64,000 bases of DNA from assembly GCF_004359195.1 (NCBI RefSeq), contig NZ_CP037954.1, positions 1,178,001 to 1,242,000 on the forward strand, read 5' to 3'. This document shows, piece after piece, positions 57,672-64,000 of the stretch. This DNA comes from Chryseobacterium salivictor. Lineage in GTDB: Bacteria; Bacteroidota; Bacteroidia; Flavobacteriales; Weeksellaceae. A program made the translations under genes and the position numbers. The notes beneath the pieces were generated by a model, which saw only the letters and a program-made list of their open reading frames with translations, made no database searches and was not told where the DNA came from. Positions within the stretch are counted from its first letter, which is position 1. Each line of letters opens with the position of its first letter.

Positions 57672-59483
57672 TTATTTTTTCTTTCCTGACTGCTGCTGCA
57701 CTTTCTGTTGTTCCTGTGCTTTTTCCATCATTTCACGCATTCTTTTCTGGAATTTCCCCTCAGGTTTTGGTTCTTTGGTTTTATTCTGCTGAATTTGAGC
57801 ATGTATTTTCTTCTCATCCAGAATCCAATATTTAATGACCAAAATAATTAAAATATTAATGGCATTCGATACAAAATAATACCATGATAAACCTGATGCG
57901 GAGGTGTTTAAGAAAAACAGGAAGGTAATCGGGAAGATGTACATGATTACTTTCATATTCGGCATTCCTTCCTGAGTCGGTTGCTGAATGTTTCCTGCTG
58001 TCATTACCGTATAGATTAAAATCACCACCGTACACGCTATTGCGAAAATACTTAAATGGTCTCCTAATAATGGAACACTGAATGGCAGTTTAATCACATC
58101 ATCATAAGCTGTTAAATCTTTAGCGAACCAAAAACTTTTACCGCGTAAGTCAATCATATTCGGGAAGAAGCGGAACAGTGCGTAGAAGATAGGAACCTGA
58201 ATCAGTCCCGGCAAACAGCCCGCCATTTGATTTACACCGGCCTTTCGATAAACAGCCATTGTTTCCTGCTGTTTTTTCATGGGATCCGCATTCTTATATT
58301 TGGCATTTACTTCGTCAATTTCCGGACGAATTACCCGCATCATTGCACTCAGTTTATGTTGTTTAAACATCACCGGTGACAAAATGATTTTCACGATAAT
58401 CGTCATCAGGAAAATAACCCAGCCTGCTGCCAGTCCCCAACTTGAAATTAAATTATACATCGGGATAAAGAACCATCTGTTCAGTGTTCCGATAAATGAC
58501 CAACCTAAAGGAAGTAATTCATCAAAGTTTTTATCGTAAGATTTTAATAAAGGTAAATCCAGTGGCATAAAATACCATTTAAAATCCTGATTCAATTCGC
58601 CTGCGGCTAAATCAACCTGGCCATTGAAATTGAATTTTTTAACAAACTCACCTTCGTCGACTGTATCTTGTGAGCCGTGGGTGTTTTTGAAACCGTGCTG
58701 CGGTTCAATAACCATTGCGAAAAACTGTTGTTTAATTGCCAGCCAGTTCAGTGTTTCTTTTGGCTCTTCCATTGTGGTTCTGCCGTCGTAATCAAAACTT
58801 TTATAATCATTAAAAGCATAATTGAATTCGGTGTGGGTCTGCTCCTGAGAACGGCCTTTTTCCATTTGCCTTGCACTAAGATCCCAGATGAAATCTGCTT
58901 TGGAATCAGAAACCAGTTGCGCCAGATTTTGCGTTTTTACATTAAAGTCAACGGTATATTTATCCAATAACGTATAAATGAACTGTATCACCGCTCCGTT
59001 CACATTAGCCTGCATCGTTACCGAATTTCCGTTTTGAGTCGGAGCAAAAACTAAATCTTTAGTGTTAAAGGTCTTTCCTGATTTATCTTTAAACTGAAAA
59101 CCGTACGATGAGTTGTTTTTATCAAAAAGCAGAAGCTTCTTATCATTGACATCGTTTTTTTTATCGTAAGCTTTATACTGGTTTAATTCAACGGTAGTAA
59201 GTTGACCACCCAAAGTCGAAATTCCTAAAGTCAGTTCTTTGTTTTTCAGTTCTACCTGCTGTATTGACGTGGTTTTTACGCTGTCGTTCAGGTTGGTTAC
59301 CATGGCCGGTTTTGTGGCGGTAGCTGGCGCTGTTTGCTTTACCTCGGTTTTGTTTTTGGCTTCTTTTAATTGTTGCTCAGTGGCCTGCTTGTTTTGAAAG
59401 TAAAACATTGCGCCCATAATAATCATTGAAAACAGTGCGAAGATGATCAATTGATTTTTATCTAAACCGTTATTTTGCTGCAT
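57672..59483 (-). CDS. yidC: Membrane protein insertase YidC
   Basis: 603 residues, the long Gram-negative form. A single N-terminal transmembrane segment (LIIFALFSMIIMGAMFYF) is followed by a large periplasmic beta domain. The conserved membrane core includes NRWFFIPMYNLISSWGLAAGW, the cytoplasmic helical hairpin (MKKQQETMAVYRKAGVNQMAG) and GLIQVPIFYALFRFFPN. The C-terminal tail is basic and Q/K-rich, which suits ribosome contact. The -7 box TATTTTTG lies at 59553-59560. Confidence 0.97.
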   Translation of the reverse strand: MQQNNGLDKNQLIIFALFSMIIMGAMFYFQNKQATEQQLKEAKNKTEVKQTAPATATKPAMVTNLNDSVKTTSIQQVELKNKELTLGISTLGGQLTTVELNQYKAYDKKNDVNDKKLLLFDKNNSSYGFQFKDKSGKTFNTKDLVFAPTQNGNSVTMQANVNGAVIQFIYTLLDKYTVDFNVKTQNLAQLVSDSKADFIWDLSARQMEKGRSQEQTHTEFNYAFNDYKSFDYDGRTTMEEPKETLNWLAIKQQFFAMVIEPQHGFKNTHGSQDTVDEGEFVKKFNFNGQVDLAAGELNQDFKWYFMPLDLPLLKSYDKNFDELLPLGWSFIGTLNRWFFIPMYNLISSWGLAAGWVIFLMTIIVKIILSPVMFKQHKLSAMMRVIRPEIDEVNAKYKNADPMKKQQETMAVYRKAGVNQMAGCLPGLIQVPIFYALFRFFPNMIDLRGKSFWFAKDLTAYDDVIKLPFSVPLLGDHLSIFAIACTVVILIYTVMTAGNIQQPTQEGMPNMKVIMYIFPITFLFFLNTSASGLSWYYFVSNAINILIILVIKYWILDEKKIHAQIQQNKTKEPKPEGKFQKRMREMMEKAQEQQKVQQQSGKKK

Positions 59484-59552
59484 TTTTATTTATTTGAATT
59501 TAAAATTTTGGGTTTGAAATTTATCAGTTTCCTCCCTTTTAATTTTGGGTGA

Positions 59553-59560
59553 CAAAAATA
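59553..59560 (-). promoter_or_regulatory. -7 box of yidC
   Basis: TATTTTTG on the minus strand, 69 nt before the start codon. Confidence 0.4.
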
Positions 59561-59604
59561 CTGAAATTTTTGGCAATGAAGAATTTTTTTGACTAATGAT
59601 TTAA

Positions 59605-59641
59605 AAACAAAAGAGATAAAAAACATTTTGTCTTTTATCTC
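59605..59641 (-). terminator. Probable terminator of pyrG
   Basis: On the minus strand GAGATAAAA pairs with TTTTATCTC across an 11-nt loop; the T run is moderate. Confidence 0.5.
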
Positions 59642-59647
59642 CTTGTC

Positions 59648-61255
59648 TTATTTTTTTGTAGATGCCTTAATCAGTGCCTTGAATAAAGGATGTGGCGAAG
59701 CAACCGTACTTTTGTATTCCGGGTGATATTGTACTCCGATATAAAAAGGGTGGTCTTTCAGTTCAAGCGTTTCGACCAGCTCGGTTTCGGGATTGAAACC
59801 TGTTGGAATCAAACCGTTTTTTTCAAATTCATCCCGGTATTCCGAATTGAATTCATACCGGTGACGGTGTCTTTCCGAAATATTTTTCGTGCCGTAAATT
59901 TCATTCAGTTTTGAGCCGGTTTTCAAAGTGCATTTCCAGGCTCCTAATCTCATGGTTCCGCCTTTTTCAACCACATTTTTTTGATCTTCCATTAAAGAAA
60001 TTACAGGTTCAGGGGTGGATGTATCAAATTCCATAGAGTTGGCTTTCTTGTGACCAAGAATATTCCGTGCAAATTCGATCGTCATGATCTGCATTCCCAA
60101 ACAAATTCCCAAAAGTGGAATATTATGTTCTCTGGCATATTTCGCCGCGGCGATTTTTCCTTCAATTCCGCGGTCTCCAAATCCTGGAGCAATCAGCATT
60201 CCATCGATTCCTGCAAATGTTTCTGCAACATTTCCATTGTCGAGTTCACCACTGTACACCCATCTTACTTTTACTTCAGTTTCCAGATCGGCCCCTGCAT
60301 GAATAAAAGCTTCGGCGATAGATTTGTAGGAATCCTGCAGCGAAACATATTTCCCGACCAAAGCAATCTCAACTGATTTTTTCGGGTTTTTGTATTTTTT
60401 AAGGAAAGTTTTCCAGTCTTTTAAATCAGCCTGTTTGTCAGATTTTAGATTCAGTTCTTTTAAAACGACATCATCGAAATCCTGTTTTTGCAAATAAAGA
60501 GGAACTTCATAAATGGTTTCCAGATCTTTACATTCAATCACGTTTTCCAAAGCTACGTTACAGAACTGAGCCAATTTCATCCGCTGTTCTTTCGGGATAA
60601 TATGCTCCGTTCTACAAACCAGAACATCAGCCTGAATCCCTGATTCCATCAGCTGACGGACAGAATGTTGGGAAGGTTTTGTTTTCAATTCTCCACTGGA
60701 CGCCAGATATGGCAACAAAGTCAGGTGAATTACCATTGAATTATTTTCGCCCAGTTCCCATTTTAGCTGACGAACACTTTCTATATAAGGAAGGGATTCG
60801 ATATCGCCTACGGTTCCGCCAATTTCGGTGATGATGATGTCGTAGTTCTGCTTGGCCAGCATTTTTATGCGGCGCTTAATTTCGTTGGTAATATGGGGAA
60901 TAACCTGCACGGTTTTTCCCAGGAAGTCCCCTTTTCTTTCTTTTTCAATAACGGTTTGGTAAATTTTACCTGTTGTTACATTATTGTTTTGAGAAGTATT
61001 GGAATTCAGGAATCTTTCGTAATGTCCGAGATCCAAATCGGTTTCTGCGCCGTCTTCGGTCACGTAACATTCTCCGTGTTCATAGGGATTTAGTGTTCCC
61101 GGATCGATATTAATGTAAGGATCAAGCTTTTGGATGGTGACATTGAATCCTCTCGATTTCAGCAGTAAGCCAAGTGAAGCAGAGACGATTCCTTTGCCTA
61201 AAGAAGAGGTTACACCGCCGGTGACGAAGATGTATTTCGTGTTCTTTTTGCTCAT
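59648..61255 (-). CDS. pyrG: CTP synthase
   Basis: 535 residues from the ATG at 61255, which begins MSKKNTKYIFVTGG; an upstream in-frame start at 61273 adds only six residues. It aminates UTP to CTP. The N-terminal synthase domain has FVTGGVTSSLGKGIVSASLG, and the C-terminal glutamine amidotransferase has GICLGMQ (catalytic Cys) and QYHPEYKS (His-Glu). The promoter box TAACTTTG is 15 nt upstream. It lies upstream of yidC on the same strand but is separated by a probable terminator. Confidence 0.97.
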   Translation of the reverse strand: MSKKNTKYIFVTGGVTSSLGKGIVSASLGLLLKSRGFNVTIQKLDPYINIDPGTLNPYEHGECYVTEDGAETDLDLGHYERFLNSNTSQNNNVTTGKIYQTVIEKERKGDFLGKTVQVIPHITNEIKRRIKMLAKQNYDIIITEIGGTVGDIESLPYIESVRQLKWELGENNSMVIHLTLLPYLASSGELKTKPSQHSVRQLMESGIQADVLVCRTEHIIPKEQRMKLAQFCNVALENVIECKDLETIYEVPLYLQKQDFDDVVLKELNLKSDKQADLKDWKTFLKKYKNPKKSVEIALVGKYVSLQDSYKSIAEAFIHAGADLETEVKVRWVYSGELDNGNVAETFAGIDGMLIAPGFGDRGIEGKIAAAKYAREHNIPLLGICLGMQIMTIEFARNILGHKKANSMEFDTSTPEPVISLMEDQKNVVEKGGTMRLGAWKCTLKTGSKLNEIYGTKNISERHRHRYEFNSEYRDEFEKNGLIPTGFNPETELVETLELKDHPFYIGVQYHPEYKSTVASPHPLFKALIKASTKK

Positions 61256-61270
61256 TAGTTTAGGTTTGGG

Positions 61271-61278
61271 CAAAGTTA
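61271..61278 (-). promoter_or_regulatory. -7 box of pyrG
   Basis: TAACTTTG on the minus strand, 15 nt before the chosen start; the upstream start at 61273 would lie inside this box, which argues against it. Confidence 0.6.
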
Positions 61279-61468
61279 GCGTAAAAAGTTTAACGGGGCA
61301 ATTAGGTTAGTTCAAAATTTAATTAAATACATTCATTTCAGATGAAATGTTCTCAGGTATGACACATGAGATTTGTCACTCCGTAAAAGGCTGAAACATG
61401 TTTAACTTGGTCTGGTAATTGAGCTCTAAACTATAGTTACACTTCAGTAACTGCTAAATATTAAAAAA

Positions 61469-61996
61469 ATGAAAAATTCATTACAATCAATTCTTGTATT
61501 AGTTGCCTTAACGCTTGTTGGTTTTGTAAATGCACAAAACATTACGGGAAAATCTACAACAGTTAATATTGCCGGGACTTCACCAATGCATGATTGGGTG
61601 ATGAACGGATCTGAAGCGAGCTTCACAGGAAATGCCAGCGGAAACACCATTACCAATGTGAAATTCACAATGCCGGTAAAAAGCCTGAAAAGCACCAAAG
61701 GAAAAATGATGGATAACAAGGCGTATGGCGCATTGAAATCCGACAAATTCCCCAATATTATCTTTGCTGCACCAACATTAACCGTTGGAAAAGGAAATTT
61801 AGCAGGTAAAATGACGATCGCAGGGGTTACCAAAGAGGTGAACTTTCCTGTTACCGTTACGAAAAACGGCGCATCTTATCATATAACAGGTACCGAAAAT
61901 ATGAAATTGTCAACGTACGGAATTGAAAGACCTGGTTTCATGGGCGTGAAAACCGGTGATGCTATTAAAGTTACCGTAAACATCGTAGCCAACTAA
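61469..61996 (+). CDS. YceI-family periplasmic protein
   Basis: 175 residues with a signal peptide (VLVALTLVGFVNAQ). The YceI lipocalin-like barrel, which binds polyisoprenoid-like lipids, is shown by GTSPMHDWVMNGSEASFTG, VKSLKSTKGKMMDNKAYGALKSDKFPNIIF and GVTKEVNFPVTV. The domain fits the full family length. Its lipid and role are unknown. It has its own terminator at 62017-62045. Confidence 0.93.
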   Translation: MKNSLQSILVLVALTLVGFVNAQNITGKSTTVNIAGTSPMHDWVMNGSEASFTGNASGNTITNVKFTMPVKSLKSTKGKMMDNKAYGALKSDKFPNIIFAAPTLTVGKGNLAGKMTIAGVTKEVNFPVTVTKNGASYHITGTENMKLSTYGIERPGFMGVKTGDAIKVTVNIVAN

Positions 61997-62016
61997 TATT
62001 TTCTATTACAAATCTC

Positions 62017-62045
62017 AATAGCCGCTTTTTAGCGGTTATTTTTTT
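62017..62045 (+). terminator. Terminator of the YceI gene
   Basis: AATAGCCGCT pairs with AGCGGTTATT around TTTT, then a T run. Confidence 0.9.
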
Positions 62046-62088
62046 GCTGAAATCTTAATAATTCAAAAAAAAGCGGGAAATTCGCAAC

Positions 62089-63435
62089 ATGGCAAAAGTG
62101 AAAACGGCATACGTCTGTCAAAATTGTGGAACGCAGTATCCGCAGTGGCTCGGACAGTGCAAGAATTGTGAGGAGTGGAATACTTTGGTGGAAGAAATTG
62201 TGGAAAAATCAGTCACAAAAAGTTTTATCGACCGCTCGAAACAGCATATCATCAATATTATCGAGGTCGAAACTTTCGAAGAACCCCGGATTACAACGCC
62301 TTCTGAAGAACTGAACCGCGTTCTCGGTGGCGGAATTGTTTTAGGCTCCGTCACTTTAATCGGTGGCGAACCGGGAATCGGGAAATCTACGCTGTTGCTT
62401 CAACTCGCTTTGAAAATGAAGAAGAAGATTCTTTATGTTTCCGGTGAGGAAAGCGCGTCGCAGATAAAAATGCGTGCTGACCGACTGACAGAACTGCAAA
62501 ATCCGAACTGTTTTCTTTTTACCGAAACTTCGGTAGAAAAGATTCTGCACGAAGCAAAAAAACTGAAGCCGGATTTTTTGATCGTCGATTCTATTCAAAC
62601 CTTGCAAAGTCAACTCATCGAAAGTTCGCCCGGAACGGTTTCGCAGATTCGCGAGTGTTCGAACGAGATCATTAAATTTTCTAAAGAAACCAATACACCG
62701 ACTTTTTTAGTCGGACATATTACAAAAGACGGTCAGATCGCCGGTCCGAAAGTTTTGGAGCACATGGTAGATGTGGTGCTGAATTTTGACGGCGACCGAA
62801 ATCATTTATTCCGATTGTTGAGAGCGAGTAAAAACCGTTTTGGTTCCACCGCCGAAATCGGGATTTATGAAATGGTTTCGCAAGGTTTAAAGGAGATCAA
62901 AAATCCTTCTGAGATTTTGATTACCAAGAAATTCGAAGAACTTTCCGGGAATTCTGTCGCGGTAACTTTAGAAGGAAACCGGCCGATGCTGATAGAAATT
63001 CAGGCTTTGGTAAGTACCGCAGTTTATGGAACGCCGCAAAGAAGCTGCACCGGTTTTGACTCGAAAAGGCTCAATATGCTTTTGGCGGTTTTAGAAAAAA
63101 GAGCTGGTTTTCAGTTGGGCGCAAAAGATGTTTTCCTGAATATTACGGGCGGAATAAAAACGGGAGATCCGGCTTTGGATTTGGCGGTGGTCGCTTCGAT
63201 TCTTTCTTCGAATGAAGATATTGCAATATCGGAACATTTCTGTTTTGCCGGAGAAATCGGGTTGAGCGGAGAAATCCGTCCGATTCCGCAGATTGAACAA
63301 AGGATTTCGGAAGCGGAGAAATTGGGTTATGAGAAAATATTTGTTTCTAATTTAAATAAAATTCCGAAAAAGAAATATGGGATTATTGTGGAAGAAGTGA
63401 GTAAGATTGAGGATTTTCATGAACGGCTGTTTTAG
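62089..63435 (+). CDS. radA: DNA repair protein RadA
   Basis: 448 residues. A zinc finger (C10, C13, C24, C27) leads a RecA-like ATPase with Walker A GGEPGIGKSTLLLQ and the RadA-specific KNRFG motif (RASKNRFGSTAEIG). The C-terminal Lon-protease-like domain (DVFLNITGGIKTGDPALDLAVVASILSS) lacks a protease catalytic residue as in all RadA. It processes recombination intermediates together with RecA, also present here. Confidence 0.97.
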   Translation: MAKVKTAYVCQNCGTQYPQWLGQCKNCEEWNTLVEEIVEKSVTKSFIDRSKQHIINIIEVETFEEPRITTPSEELNRVLGGGIVLGSVTLIGGEPGIGKSTLLLQLALKMKKKILYVSGEESASQIKMRADRLTELQNPNCFLFTETSVEKILHEAKKLKPDFLIVDSIQTLQSQLIESSPGTVSQIRECSNEIIKFSKETNTPTFLVGHITKDGQIAGPKVLEHMVDVVLNFDGDRNHLFRLLRASKNRFGSTAEIGIYEMVSQGLKEIKNPSEILITKKFEELSGNSVAVTLEGNRPMLIEIQALVSTAVYGTPQRSCTGFDSKRLNMLLAVLEKRAGFQLGAKDVFLNITGGIKTGDPALDLAVVASILSSNEDIAISEHFCFAGEIGLSGEIRPIPQIEQRISEAEKLGYEKIFVSNLNKIPKKKYGIIVEEVSKIEDFHERLF

Positions 63436-63484
63436 ATAGATCATGAATGTGTAAAAAGGATATACTTTATGGATATTAAATTCA

Positions 63485-63492
63485 TATATTTG
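63485..63492 (+). promoter_or_regulatory. -7 box of the toxin-antitoxin pair
   Basis: TATATTTG, 16 nt before the antitoxin ATG. Confidence 0.55.
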
Positions 63493-63508
63493 TGTAAAAT
63501 TTGAATCA

Positions 63509-63739
63509 ATGAAAGTGATTTCTTTAAAAATAGATGAATCCATTTTTTCGGAGACAGAAGATATTTTAAAAAAATATAAAAAGCCCAGAAACAGATATAT
63601 TAATGAGGCTTTAGATTATTATAATCAGATGCAGAAAAGGGAAATTTTGAAGGCGAAGCTTTTGAAAAGTTCTTTGTTGGTGCGGGAAGATAATTTGGAG
63701 ATTTTAAAAGAATTTGAAAGTTTAGAAAATGATTTTTAA
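63509..63739 (+). CDS. Antitoxin of a MazF-type pair
   Basis: 76 residues. The N-terminus (MKVISLKIDESIFSETEDILKKYKKPRNRYINEALDYYN, seen here in parts KVISLKIDE and RNRYINEALDYY) fits a ribbon-helix-helix DNA-binding domain. The C-terminal half is charged and helical, as expected for the toxin-binding segment. It overlaps the toxin gene by 11 bp and should repress its own promoter at 63485. Confidence 0.82.
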   Translation: MKVISLKIDESIFSETEDILKKYKKPRNRYINEALDYYNQMQKREILKAKLLKSSLLVREDNLEILKEFESLENDF

Positions 63740-64000
63740 TCAGTTTGAAATTTGGATTGCAGATTTGAATCCACAAATCGGTACTGAAACAGGGAAGACA
63801 AGACCTGTTTTAGTGGTACAAACTAATTTGCTTAATGAAATAGAGCATACTTCTACCATTATTTGTCCGATCACGACCAAAATTAAAAATGCTGAATTGA
63901 TCCGTGTTTTTTTGGATTCGAAAACAGGCGGTGTTTTTGAGGACTGCGAAATTATGATTGATCAAATCAGAGCATTAGACAATACGCGGTTTATAAAAAA
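63729..64000 (+). CDS. mazF: MazF/PemK-family toxin (3' end beyond the window)
   Basis: The first 90 codons are present. IWIADLNPQIGTETGKTRPVLVVQT is the conserved N-terminus of MazF/PemK mRNA interferases in two parts (IWIADLNPQIGTETGK, TRPVLVVQT). CPITTKIK and CEIMIDQIRALD are the next two conserved strands. The start ATG lies inside the last codons of the antitoxin. The end is cut by the window edge. Confidence 0.88.
   Translation, partial: MIFNQFEIWIADLNPQIGTETGKTRPVLVVQTNLLNEIEHTSTIICPITTKIKNAELIRVFLDSKTGGVFEDCEIMIDQIRALDNTRFIK

Overview
The window is AT-rich chromosomal DNA from a flavobacterium, most likely of the Chryseobacterium/Kaistella (Weeksellaceae) type; the genus is a guess. 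Reasons: TonB-dependent receptors with Bacteroidota signal peptides, a SusC/SusD pair, a cargo protein with a type IX secretion (T9SS) sorting domain, exosortase F, a DUF5689 lipoprotein, promoters of the TAnnTTTG (-7) class, and almost no Shine-Dalgarno sites. About 55 genes are packed on both strands, most of them core genes. There is no prophage, insertion sequence, rRNA operon or CRISPR array. Layout: (1) 1-7.3 kb: Mn-type superoxide dismutase, then a secreted nuclease facing a TonB receptor and a DUF5689 lipoprotein. (2) 7.7-12.8 kb: a leftward operon for cell-wall sugar salvage (AmgK-like kinase, stand-alone RapZ C-terminal domain, MurU-like nucleotidyltransferase, LOG-family protein), interrupted by a GxxExxY gene that looks like a small inserted cassette; exosortase F and its partner diverge from it. 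(3) 12.9-23.1 kb: CDF metal transporter, asd, an Oar-like receptor, nadB-rhodanese-nadC and a nitroreductase. (4) 23.4-32.9 kb: dnaB-rnhA, MFS and SMR exporters, a T9SS cargo, a GH3-family enzyme and several lipoproteins. (5) 33-46.4 kb: mfd, pth, carbonic anhydrase, M1 peptidase, tRNA-Gln, recA, htpG. (6) 46.5-64 kb: alkyltransferase-like protein, deoxyhypusine-synthase-like protein, arfB, menE, argS, a SusCD pair, rnhB, yidC, pyrG, YceI, radA, and a MazF-type toxin-antitoxin pair cut by the right edge. Functional themes are genome maintenance (dnaB, rnhA, mfd, recA, rnhB, radA, ATL), NAD and menaquinone synthesis, peptidoglycan recycling, and outer-membrane nutrient capture. The most unusual content is between genes: two copies of a structured RNA-like element (25.6 and 44.3 kb), a set of phased 7-nt repeat tracts, several families of intergenic palindromes, an 11-bp phased tandem repeat, and at least seven genes whose -7 promoter box ends only 4-7 nt before the start codon, which predicts leaderless or nearly leaderless transcripts. 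I found no clear previously undescribed multi-gene machine; the best leads are the GxxExxY cassette, the RNA-like element and the RapZ-C/AmgK/MurU operon.
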